In this document: positions 6,376 to 12,912 of the stretch, piece after piece
How positions within the stretch are numbered: position 1 is the first letter of the stretch
Layout: each line of letters opens with the position of its first letter
Source of the DNA: Methanothrix sp.
GTDB lineage: Archaea > Halobacteriota > Methanosarcinia > Methanotrichales > Methanotrichaceae
Direction: 5' to 3'
DNA length: 14,137 nt
NCBI GenBank assembly: GCA_011620785.1
Contig: WOYM01000116.1
Location: 81,350 to 95,486, forward strand
Notes under the pieces: model-generated
Seen by the model: the letters and a program-made list of their open reading frames with translations, nothing else
Told to the model about the DNA's origin: nothing
Database searches by the model: none
Program-made: the position numbers and the translations under genes

Positions 6376-6900
6376 TCAGGACTGCTCTATCTCGAAGATC
6401 TTCCTGAGCTTTTCCAGATCCAAAGCAAACTGCGCCTCACCCGCCCGTGAGTACTTGGCAATCATCTTATCAAGATACTCCAGCTCGGCGATCGATGAGA
6501 CGAAGTTCGGCTGGTAGCTTCCCAGCTCAACCAGGGGCATGACCGCCACTCCGCCCTTGCTCGTCGATTCCTCCAGACCCTTTACCACCACCACGAAATT
6601 AAAGCTCTTGAATCCCAGGCCACGGGCGATGTTCTTGGCGAAGCTGTTCATCTGCTGTACCCTTCGGGAAGAGAGATCCTTATAGGCGGCGGGCGAATCC
6701 TTGTACTCAATGAACATTATGGAGTCTTCCGACCATAGAATAGCATCATACTCCACCACAGCGATTGAGTTTTTCAATGCCACCACGTTGAAAAGGACTC
6801 CGCGACACCAGTTTATGTTAAGGTGAATCCTGAAGTCCGCCTCGGTCAGAGGAGTGTTCCTGGTCTTCAGAACGTAGGGGTCGCTTGACAGCTCTATCAT
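6376..6900 (-). CDS. Uncharacterised protein with a possible PD-(D/E)XK-like core
   Basis: I do not recognise this family with certainty. The 174-residue soluble protein has the pattern YDAILWSEDSIMFIEYKDS: D52, then E65 and K67 on adjacent hydrophobic strands. This resembles the D-x(n)-E-x-K core of the PD-(D/E)XK nuclease fold, and nearby NSFAKNIARGLGFKSFNFVV could supply the following helix and strand. The C-terminus (about 136-172) is a charged helical segment ending in LEKLRKIFEIEQS. I prefer the ATG at 6900, which follows AAGGT. A GTG at 6951 overlapping the upstream stop would add 17 basic residues. It sits between a flavoprotein gene and shikimate kinase in one operon, which gives no direct functional clue. 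The nuclease idea is an inference from spacing of a few residues. Confidence 0.75.
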   Translation of the reverse strand: MIELSSDPYVLKTRNTPLTEADFRIHLNINWCRGVLFNVVALKNSIAVVEYDAILWSEDSIMFIEYKDSPAAYKDLSSRRVQQMNSFAKNIARGLGFKSFNFVVVVKGLEESTSKGGVAVMPLVELGSYQPNFVSSIAELEYLDKMIAKYSRAGEAQFALDLEKLRKIFEIEQS

Positions 6901-6904
6901 AACT

Positions 6905-6942
6905 GACCTTTTCGATCTTTTGCTAAATGGACTTTTCCGATC
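6905..6942. repeat. Pair of 13-bp near-identical direct repeats
   Basis: GACCTTTTCGATC (6905-6917) and GACTTTTCCGATC (6930-6942) recur with a 25-bp period just upstream of the preferred ATG of the uncharacterised ORF. Both could be contacted from nearly the same face of the helix. They may be regulatory, or may simply lie within the N-terminal codons if the GTG at 6951 is the real start. Confidence 0.3.
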
Positions 6943-6950
6943 AAAAATCA

Positions 6951-8108
6951 CTATCGGATTAGGTTCACAAGCAGGTCATAGGGGGTCCTGGGGCGTATCA
7001 TTGTGACGAGCGCCCCGGCATAGACCGCTTTTTTGAAGAATGATCCTTTGGAGACGAGCCCCTTCCCGGAGAGGCCGTAAATCAGCCTCTCTATCTCCTC
7101 ATCCTTCATCTGGCCGAGGGTCTGAAGAGATGACCGGCCCATGCGGTACTGCCAGTAGAACTCCCGCTTCCACCGCCGCACATATTCAGAGAGCGAGCGA
7201 TGAGATACATCATCCTTCAAGACGGCTTCTGCCGCCACTATGCCGCAGATGGTGCCGGCTCGCATGCTATAGGCCAGGCCGCTCTGGCCGGCTGCGCCGC
7301 CAGCGACCATCAGGGAGTCGGCCACCATCTCTCCTGGCATGACGCATATGGGATCGCCTCCCCTCCTGACAGATAGTACCTTCATTCGATCGATATTTTT
7401 GTACTGGGAAGCCTTTTGGGCCTTGAAGAGCTTGCTGAATCTATCGAAGAATGGCTGCACATCTTGGCCGTGGCCGCGCACGAACACCCCTATTGTAGCC
7501 CGATCACCTCCGGCGGGCGAGAATGTGGCCTTCCAGCCCGGTGCCATGCTTCCCACCCAGTACTGGAAGAACATCTCCTCGCCCAGATAGGGATATTCTA
7601 TATCTGCTTCCACTGCCCAGGCTATATCCTCTGGGTGGCGCATGGGCTTGAGGCCTGCCTTCTCCGAGAGGCCGGACTGGACCCCAGAGGCATCTATCAC
7701 CACTCGCGCATGAATCTCCGCTCCCTTCAGGCCGACCGTCCTTCCATTGCCTTCCAGGTGGTGGCTCCGGACCTCATCGGAGAGAAGGGCGACTCCTGCC
7801 TTCTCTGCCAGATGGAGATAGTGGCGGTCAAAGGCCCCCCGATCTATGAAGTAGCCTTTGGCAGGAATGGTGACCCCCCTGCCCGAGGGGCTGAGAATGC
7901 GCATGCCCTCCAGCTCCTTTTTCAGCAAGCAGTCCTTGATCTTGACCCCAGAGACTGCTGCCATTCCCTCAAAGAGGGTGTTGGCATCATGGTGCAGGCG
8001 GCCGAGGCCTCTGTCCAGCAGCATAACGCTGGCCCCTTCCTCAGCAGCGGATATGGCAGCCATCAAACCGGCAGATGAGGCGCCCACTACCAGTACATCG
8101 CACTTCAC
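6951..8108 (-). CDS. Geranylgeranyl-reductase-family FAD-dependent oxidoreductase, divergent
   Basis: This 385-residue flavoprotein has an N-terminal Rossmann motif VVGASSAGLMAA (7-18) with a GxxxxG loop, followed by the acidic end of the second strand at LLDRG (30-34). VVIDASG (136-142) is the usual second FAD motif. The C-terminal region VAGGAAGQSGLAYSMRAG (268-285) aligns with the third FAD motif, normally GDAAG..P..G.G. The overall plan matches the archaeal geranylgeranyl reductase family, which saturates isoprenoid chains of archaeal lipids or quinones. Two expected features are altered: the third FAD motif has Gly where Asp is usual, and the Y/F-x-W-x-FP substrate motif is replaced by GWKATFSPAGG (191-201). 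It may be a paralogue with another substrate. The start is GTG at 8108, with no clear ribosome site. It heads the series leading to shikimate kinase. Confidence 0.85.
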   Translation of the reverse strand: MKCDVLVVGASSAGLMAAISAAEEGASVMLLDRGLGRLHHDANTLFEGMAAVSGVKIKDCLLKKELEGMRILSPSGRGVTIPAKGYFIDRGAFDRHYLHLAEKAGVALLSDEVRSHHLEGNGRTVGLKGAEIHARVVIDASGVQSGLSEKAGLKPMRHPEDIAWAVEADIEYPYLGEEMFFQYWVGSMAPGWKATFSPAGGDRATIGVFVRGHGQDVQPFFDRFSKLFKAQKASQYKNIDRMKVLSVRRGGDPICVMPGEMVADSLMVAGGAAGQSGLAYSMRAGTICGIVAAEAVLKDDVSHRSLSEYVRRWKREFYWQYRMGRSSLQTLGQMKDEEIERLIYGLSGKGLVSKGSFFKKAVYAGALVTMIRPRTPYDLLVNLIR

Positions 8109-8204
8109 AAAAAGATATCATATATTCAAATGAGATGAACCTTTCCCGATGGATAATAAGAATTCGATAATCATTGTGAGTCTATTTTAGTCTGGCATTG
8201 ATGC

Positions 8205-8240
8205 AGAAATAAAAGGCAAAGCCAGACTTGAGATCTGGCT
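8205..8240 (-). terminator. Hairpin terminator after the DUF1699-like gene
   Basis: On the minus strand AGCCAGA and TCTGGCT form a 7-bp stem around a 7-nt loop (plus-strand arms 8220-8226 and 8234-8240). It is followed by TTGCCTTTTATTTC. It lies 10 bp after the DUF1699-like stop codon and separates that gene from the flavoprotein unit. Confidence 0.7.
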
Positions 8241-8249
8241 GGATTCAAC

Positions 8250-8657
8250 TCAAGCGGTGATCTTTGTCCGGGCTATGTACTTGATCAGCTCTGGACCGAG
8301 CCTGGCCTTCTTCTGAACCTGGTTTGCCACCTCGTCCATGCTGGCCCCGCTGGCCGCAAGGGAGCGGATCTCATCGATAGTGATATCATCCACGGTGAAG
8401 TACTCATCCAGATCCTTTCTGTGGCCCCAAACATCGCCCTCTAATAGCTCTATGCCCTGCATATCAAGGAACACCTGGATGGCATTGGACATGGTCTTCC
8501 GGTAGGAGGGTGGTACCTGAATCATTCTTAGCCTTGGGCATCTCTGCATCAAGTTGAGAAAATCTACATTGCTGGCCCTGAATGCCAGATGAACTGTCTT
8601 CTCATTTGGATTAAGGTTTGATATCTCGTTTCTTGCACTTACAACTCTAAGTCTCAT
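8250..8657 (-). CDS. DUF1699-like protein of Methanosarcinales, function unknown
   Basis: This 135-residue soluble protein starts MRLRVVSARNEISNLNPNEK and contains VHLAFRASN, QVPPSYRKTMSNAIQVFLDM and LLEGDVWGHRKDLDEYFTV. From memory these features match the DUF1699 family of methanogens; I could not search to confirm. The C-terminal third (about 91-130) looks like a small helical domain, with IDEIRSLAASGASMDEVANQV resembling a helix-turn-helix or helical hairpin. That suggests, but does not show, nucleic acid binding. There are no membrane segments. The ATG at 8657 follows GGAGCTGAT, a strong ribosome site. The gene is monocistronic, with its own promoter and terminator. Confidence 0.8.
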   Translation of the reverse strand: MRLRVVSARNEISNLNPNEKTVHLAFRASNVDFLNLMQRCPRLRMIQVPPSYRKTMSNAIQVFLDMQGIELLEGDVWGHRKDLDEYFTVDDITIDEIRSLAASGASMDEVANQVQKKARLGPELIKYIARTKITA

Positions 8658-8670
8658 CTCTAATCAGCTC

Positions 8671-8731
8671 CAACCCTTAAAGGGCAGTAGTATTATTAAT
8701 AGACACTTCCGCTGTACACTTCCGTATAAAT
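8671..8731 (-). promoter_or_regulatory. DUF1699-like gene promoter with tandem upstream boxes and a palindrome
   Basis: Read on the minus strand, two identical boxes CGGAAGTGT (plus 8716-8724 and 8703-8711, 13-bp period) lie directly before the TATA-like CTATTAATAATAC (about 8702-8690). Near the predicted start site is CCCTTTAAGGG (8684-8674), with perfect 5-bp arms, then the ribosome site GGAGCTGAT. Tandem boxes just before the TATA element are where archaeal activators often bind. The palindrome at the start site would suit a repressor. A second TATA-like GTATAAAT (8724-8731) on the plus strand could drive a divergent transcript. Confidence 0.55.
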
Positions 8732-9161
8732 CGAGCACAAGATACCTTAATAGCGGCAAAAATTTAGTTAATCTGTTCTTTTGAGAGAGAGAGAAACAAG
8801 CATTTGCGTTCGCATCACCTAAGGCAAATAGGCCTAAGATCCTGAGTTGATTACTAATAAAACCTTTCGCAAGTCCCATTGATTCGCTTTGCGATAAGTT
8901 CCGCCAGCGTATTAGAGGCTTTTCCGATTCAATTCACAAAAAAAAAGCTTCTATGCAATAACTTTTAAGAAAGATCATGCAAATGTGCAGAGTTGGTGGA
9001 AATTAGTCATCCAATGAGATTTTTTTACACATTACAGCTGAAAAAAAATGCATCGCGATTCTCAGGAGAGGAATTCCACCGCCAGGCTAAAATGGAGGGG
9101 CTCGCGACAGTTGACTCATGAGATTCATTAGGCGAAGGGATTTTAAAGAGGGACCAAATAA
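8732..9161. other. Gene-poor region upstream of pycB
   Basis: About 430 bp lack a convincing protein gene. The region contains several A or T runs (near 8938-8946, 9020-9027 and 9041-9048), short palindromes (TAGGCCTA near 8829-8836, GGAATTCC near 9069-9077, CTCATGAG near 9114-9122) and an imperfect pair ATTTGC/GCAAAT around 8802-8828. A 35-codon ORF at 9014-9121 has no good ribosome site. An antisense frame at 8664-8879 has no recognisable content. It may hold a long pycB leader or a small RNA, but I cannot show either. Confidence 0.4.
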
Positions 9162-9170
9162 GAGGTGATC
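9162..9170 (+). promoter_or_regulatory. Strong ribosome binding site that decides the pycB start
   Basis: GAGGTGATC is an extended match to the methanogen 16S rRNA 3' end, spaced 3 nt from the ATG at 9174. An in-frame GTG inside this site (9165) would lengthen the protein by three residues, but the site itself shows that translation begins at the ATG. Confidence 0.85.
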
Positions 9171-9173
9171 TTT

Positions 9174-10880
9174 ATGGGCAGGGTAATGCTTACAGAAACG
9201 GTTTTTAGAGATGCTCATCAGTCTCTGCTGGCCACCAGAATGAGGACCAGGGACATGCTACCCATAGCAGAGCAGATGGACCAGGTCGGCTTCTTCTCTC
9301 TGGAGGTTTGGGGAGGAGCTACCTTCGATAGCTGCATTCGCTATCTGAATGAGGATCCCTGGGAGAGGTTGAGAGCTCTTAAGAAGGCCATGCCTGACAC
9401 CCCTATGCAGATGCTGCTTCGCGGGCAGAACCTGGTGGGCTACAGGCATTATGCAGACGATTTAGTGGACAGATTTGTAGAGCGAGCAGCCGAGAACGGG
9501 GTCGATATTTTCAGGATTTTCGATGCGGTCAATGATATAAGAAATATGGAGCGATCGATCAAGGCTGCCAAGAAGATGGACAAGCATGTCCAGGCCGGAA
9601 TAAGCTACACCATCAGCCCCGTGCACAGCAATGAGCAATTTGCCCAGTTCGCCGTCCAGCTGGCAGAGCTTGGCTGCGACTCCATCTGCATCAAGGACAT
9701 GGCCGGGCTGATCACTCCCAAGAATGCCTATGACCTCATCCGGGCAATCAAAAGGGAGGTCAACCTCCCGGTGAACCTGCACACCCACTGCACCAGCGGC
9801 ATGGCTCAGATGAGCTACTTCCATGGTTGCCAGGCAGGAGTAGATATCCTGGATACTGCCATGTCTCCTCTCTCCGGCGGCAGCTCACAGCCGGCTACAG
9901 AGAGCCTGGTGGCTGCACTTCAGGGCACTCCCTATGAAACCGGTCTGGATCTGGAGCTCTTGACTGAGATCAAGAGATACTTCGAACGGATCATGGAGAT
10001 CTATGCCCCGGTATTCAATGCCATCGCCGCCCGGGTGGACACCAATGTCCTTGCTTATCAGGTTCCAGGGGGCATGCTCTCCAACTTGGTCAGCCAGCTG
10101 CAGGAGCAGAAGGCCATGGACAAGTACGAGGAGGTGCTGGCAGAGATACCCAGGGTTCGAAAGGATCTGGGATATCCGCCCCTGGTCACGCCTACCAGCC
10201 AGATCGTCGGCACTCAGGCGGTGCTGAATGTGGTTACAGGCGACCGCTACAAGATGGTTCCCAAAGAGGTCAAGGATTACGTCAAAGGTCTGTATGGAAA
10301 GCCGCCCGCCATGATCGACCCCAAGGTCAGGATCAAGGTCCTGTGCGATGAGGACACAGTCACCGTACGGCCTGCAGATCTATTGCCCCCCGAATATGAG
10401 GAGGCAAAGAAAGCGGTTGACGCCCTCGGCCTCGCCAAGAAGGAGGAGGATTACCTCACATACGCCCTCTACCCCCAGGTGGCCCTGAAGTTCCTCAAGG
10501 GAGCAGCCACGGAGGAATCCCTGGTCAAAAAAGAGATGGCATCGGGTCTGGGAGCTTCCCTAAAAGCCGAGCCCCTGGCCCTCAATGTCGAGATCGATGG
10601 CGAGGCCTATCTGGTCAAGGTGGCTCCAGCGGGCATGACCATTCAGGAAGCCCAGCCCAAGGCCCCCACTGATGGCGTGACCGTTCCCATGCAGGGCGTA
10701 GTCATCCGCTATAAGGTCAAGAAGGGCGACCGGGTGGCCAAAGGGGATCCAGTAGCAGTCCTGGAAGCGATGAAGATGGAGCAGAATATCCTGGCCAATA
10801 AGGATGGCAAGGTAAGAGAGATCTATGTCAAAGAAGGGACTACAGTCGCTCCCGGCGATGTCTTGATATCCATTGAGTAG
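9174..10880 (+). CDS. pycB: Pyruvate carboxylase subunit B (carboxyltransferase plus biotin carrier)
   Basis: This 568-residue protein transfers CO2 from carboxybiotin to pyruvate, making oxaloacetate for biosynthesis. The carboxyltransferase barrel begins LTETVFRDAHQSLLATR, with metal-binding D13. It continues through LRGQNLVGYRHY, CIKDMAGLI (K174, the usual carbamylated lysine) and NLHTHCTSGM (H203 and H205, metal ligands). A conserved C-terminal carboxyltransferase region follows, then a biotinyl domain with VLEAMKMEQNI, in which K534 is the biotinylated lysine. This is the B half of the two-subunit archaeal enzyme; the biotin carboxylase subunit PycA is not in the window. Oxaloacetate decarboxylase alpha subunits look alike, but no sodium-pump beta or gamma subunits are present. 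It is followed by argB after 29 bp. Confidence 0.94.
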   Translation: MGRVMLTETVFRDAHQSLLATRMRTRDMLPIAEQMDQVGFFSLEVWGGATFDSCIRYLNEDPWERLRALKKAMPDTPMQMLLRGQNLVGYRHYADDLVDRFVERAAENGVDIFRIFDAVNDIRNMERSIKAAKKMDKHVQAGISYTISPVHSNEQFAQFAVQLAELGCDSICIKDMAGLITPKNAYDLIRAIKREVNLPVNLHTHCTSGMAQMSYFHGCQAGVDILDTAMSPLSGGSSQPATESLVAALQGTPYETGLDLELLTEIKRYFERIMEIYAPVFNAIAARVDTNVLAYQVPGGMLSNLVSQLQEQKAMDKYEEVLAEIPRVRKDLGYPPLVTPTSQIVGTQAVLNVVTGDRYKMVPKEVKDYVKGLYGKPPAMIDPKVRIKVLCDEDTVTVRPADLLPPEYEEAKKAVDALGLAKKEEDYLTYALYPQVALKFLKGAATEESLVKKEMASGLGASLKAEPLALNVEIDGEAYLVKVAPAGMTIQEAQPKAPTDGVTVPMQGVVIRYKVKKGDRVAKGDPVAVLEAMKMEQNILANKDGKVREIYVKEGTTVAPGDVLISIE

Positions 10881-10909
10881 AGGAACCCAAAATCCGAGAG
10901 GAATGAATA

Positions 10910-11785
10910 TTGACAGTTAAGAGAGAACAGGTGCTCATTGAGGCTCTGCCTTACATTCGGGAGTTCTACGATTCCATCATGGTCTTCAAGATCGGCGGCT
11001 CTATCATGTCCGACACCGCAGTGCTGGAGGACTTCATTCAGGATGTGGTGCTCCTGCGCTATATCGGCATCCATCCCATCATCGTTCATGGGGGCGGCCC
11101 GGAGATATCCCAGGCCATGGAGAAGTTCGGCAAGAAGGCGGAGTTCGTAGGCGGTCTGCGGGTGACCGATCGGGAGACCTTGAGCATTGCCCGAATGGTC
11201 TTGCTTGGTCACATCAATGCAGAGCTTGTCAACCTCATCGGCAAGCATGGGGGCAAGGGCATAGGCCTATCCGGCCAGGACGGCATGTTCCTGAAGGCCA
11301 AGAAGAAAGCTCTGCAGATGGTGGAGGGAAAGGAGCCGGTGGACCTGGGATTTGTGGGAGACGTGGAGAAGGTGGACCCGGAGATCCTGATGATAATGGC
11401 AGGAAAGGGCTACATCCCGGTTATATCCCCCATTGCCACCGATGATCAGGGAAACAACTTCAATGTCAATGCCGACACAGCTGCGGGAGCAGTAGCTATA
11501 GCCATGAGGGCGAAGAAGTTCTTCTCCATCACCGATGTGGAAGGAGTGCGCATGAATCCGGATGATCCGGCGAGCGTCATCTCCGAGTTCCCTGCTTCGG
11601 ACTTCGGCCGGTTGGTGGCCGAGGGCATAATCAAGGGGGGAATGATCCCCAAGGTGGAGGCATGTGTATCGGTGGTGCGGGGTGGAGTAGAGAAAGCCCA
11701 TATAATCGATGGCAAAAAGCATCATGCCATCCTGCTGGAGCTGCTCACCACAGAAGGAATCGGAACCATGATCAGCAGAAGCTGA
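10910..11785 (+). CDS. argB: Acetylglutamate kinase
   Basis: This 291-residue amino acid kinase phosphorylates N-acetylglutamate in arginine synthesis. VLIEALPYIREFYDSI is the typical N-terminus. GGGPEI (61-66), GGLRVTD (81-87), NVNADTAAG (185-193) and GGMIPKVEAC (243-252, with K248) are the substrate and ATP motifs. The first glycine motif reads FKIGGSIM (26-33) rather than the common KYGGNAM. The start is TTG at 10910, preceded by GAGAGG, and gives the MTVKREQVLIEALPY opening seen in homologues. An ATG at 10903 is out of frame, and the in-frame GTG at 10931 would cut conserved residues. It is probably co-transcribed with pycB. A strong hairpin follows the gene. Confidence 0.95.
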   Translation: MTVKREQVLIEALPYIREFYDSIMVFKIGGSIMSDTAVLEDFIQDVVLLRYIGIHPIIVHGGGPEISQAMEKFGKKAEFVGGLRVTDRETLSIARMVLLGHINAELVNLIGKHGGKGIGLSGQDGMFLKAKKKALQMVEGKEPVDLGFVGDVEKVDPEILMIMAGKGYIPVISPIATDDQGNNFNVNADTAAGAVAIAMRAKKFFSITDVEGVRMNPDDPASVISEFPASDFGRLVAEGIIKGGMIPKVEACVSVVRGGVEKAHIIDGKKHHAILLELLTTEGIGTMISRS

Positions 11786-11825
11786 ATTGTGCTGCTATAG
11801 CAATAGATCTGGGCGTCTTCAGGAT

Positions 11826-11870
11826 GGCAGGATGACGCTTTCGGCGTCCCTCCTGCCCGGGACTCATTTT
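11826..11870 (+). terminator. Strong hairpin after argB
   Basis: GGCAGGA (11826-11832) pairs with TCCTGCC (11851-11857), and inside it GACGC (11834-11838) pairs with GCGTC (11844-11848) around a 5-nt loop. A short T run (about 11867-11870) follows. It lies between convergent argB and the IscU gene and could stop transcription from both sides, though the T run favours the plus strand. Confidence 0.7.
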
Positions 11871-11876
11871 ATGTAA

Positions 11877-12329
11877 TTAACCCTCATCGGTATCGCAATG
11901 ATCTCCCTCTTGGACCTCTTCTTCCACCGCAGCCTCCTCGGGGCAGATCTTCCCGATCTTCACCCAGTAGTCTTTGATAGCAGCGTGCAGGGCATCGGCC
12001 CCCAGGTTTGAGCAGTGCATCTTCTGGGACGGCAGCCCACCCAGCTCTTCGGCAACATCATTGCGGGTGATCTTGATCGCCTCATCCAGGGTCTTCCCCT
12101 TTGCCATCTCCGTGACCATGCTGGAGACGGCTATGGCCGAGCCGCAGCCAAAGGTCCTGAACTTGATGTCATCGATCCGGTCGTCCTTGATTTTGATGAA
12201 TATCTCCATGAGATCGCCACAGACGGGATTTCCCACTTTGCCGTAGCCATCTGGATTCTCGATCACCCCCACGTTCCTGGGGTTCATGAAGTGATCCATA
12301 ACTGTCTCACTGTAACCTATCTGTGCCAT
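11877..12329 (-). CDS. IscU/NifU-type Fe-S cluster assembly scaffold
   Basis: This 150-residue scaffold builds Fe-S clusters for transfer to apoproteins. All three ligand cysteines are present: C37 in GNPVCGDLM (with the conserved D39), C62 in TFGCGSA and C106 in KMHCSNLGADAL. The loop before C106 reads LPSQK, where bacterial IscU has LPPVK for the chaperone HscA; archaea generally lack that chaperone. After the domain there is an acidic tail (about 131-150, EEAAVEEEVQEGDHCDTDEG) with an extra cysteine and histidine, and another cysteine at C129. No IscS/NifS cysteine desulfurase gene is adjacent. The ATG at 12329 follows AAGGTGAT. It lies downstream of the frameshifted b561-like gene, probably in the same transcript. 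Confidence 0.93.
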   Translation of the reverse strand: MAQIGYSETVMDHFMNPRNVGVIENPDGYGKVGNPVCGDLMEIFIKIKDDRIDDIKFRTFGCGSAIAVSSMVTEMAKGKTLDEAIKITRNDVAEELGGLPSQKMHCSNLGADALHAAIKDYWVKIGKICPEEAAVEEEVQEGDHCDTDEG

Positions 12330-12370
12330 TCAGCTATCACCTTCAAACAGGATTCCAAACATGATTGCCT

Positions 12371-12812
12371 TCAAAATGACCGGACGATCATCCAGCCAAG
12401 GTAAGCGTTGATCATCATAAGAGCAATGGTCATCCGGCCGGACCATCTGTGAATTAGGCGCAGCCTTTTGAGGTCCTCCTGGGGGCTGCAATCCCGCGCT
12501 TGCTGAGACCATATGGATGGCGACAGTAATCCCGGATAGGGTCAATGCGGCTCCGGCGATCCCCAGGGTCTTATGGGCCTTCAGCCACCATCTCTTCCCT
12601 TTCAGGTACCTCGCACAGACCATTCCCGCTATTAGGAAGAGAAGGCCGGATAACACCAGGAGGGCATGGTAAGGAAAGAGGATCAAGATCTTATCCTCGA
12701 CGGGCTCGAGCTCATTTGCCGAGGCGACTATGAGTGAGGAAGACGCTGCCAGCAATGCAATCGCCAGCCAGGATAATCGGGAAAAGATGCCTTTGCGGTC
12801 CATGACTACCAT
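12371..12812 (-). pseudogene. Cytochrome-b561-like four-helix membrane protein, frameshifted
   Basis: The first frame, from the ATG at 12812 (after AGTGATC), gives an N-terminal hydrophobic or signal segment (WLAIALLAASSSLIVASA), then FPYHALLVLSGLLFLIAGMV, a basic loop KGKRWWLKAHKTLG, and ALTLSGITVAIHMV. After the C5 run at 12485-12481 this frame turns hydrophilic and low in sense (PPGGPQKAAPNSQ...). Dropping one C continues as QEDLKRLRLIHRWSGRMTI and then ALMMINAYLGWMIVRSF, a fourth helix, with stop at 12373-12371. The restored protein is 146 residues with histidines in helices 2, 3 and 4 spaced as in diheme b561 proteins, so a membrane electron-transfer role is plausible. If unrepaired, the frame runs on to 12330 and ends just before the IscU ATG. 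The shift may be a sequencing error or a real mutation. Confidence 0.7.
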
Positions 12813-12892
12813 CTTGCGGATCACTATGAAGGATATGCTACTTAAATTGAGGGCGTCGGTTTAGCCCTTGATTTTAGTCCTTTGGAACGGAA

Positions 12893-12912
12893 TTTTGAGA
12901 ATTATTGAGAAT
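12893..12912. repeat. Two adjacent 10-bp near-identical units
   Basis: TTTTGAGAAT and TATTGAGAAT stand head to tail between the b561-like gene and the insertion sequence, about 45 bp upstream of the TATA-like AATTTAAG of the former. They could be part of the insertion sequence end or a regulator site. Nothing decides between these. Confidence 0.3.

Noticed and set aside
5515..6450. Long plus-strand frame of 311 residues opposite shikimate kinase
   Set aside because: Its translation has no recognisable motif, and the minus strand carries a fully conserved GHMP kinase. It is a shadow of codon bias.
8664..8879. 71-residue minus-strand frame upstream of the DUF1699-like gene
   Set aside because: It covers the promoter elements and ribosome site of that gene and shows no family features.
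9014..9121. 35-codon plus-strand ORF upstream of pycB
   Set aside because: There is no good ribosome site and no hydrophobic or other recognisable pattern. It could be chance; only conservation would rescue it.
9174..10880. Oxaloacetate decarboxylase alpha subunit instead of PycB
   Set aside because: The domains alone cannot exclude it, but no sodium-pump subunits are present and methanogens use two-subunit pyruvate carboxylase.
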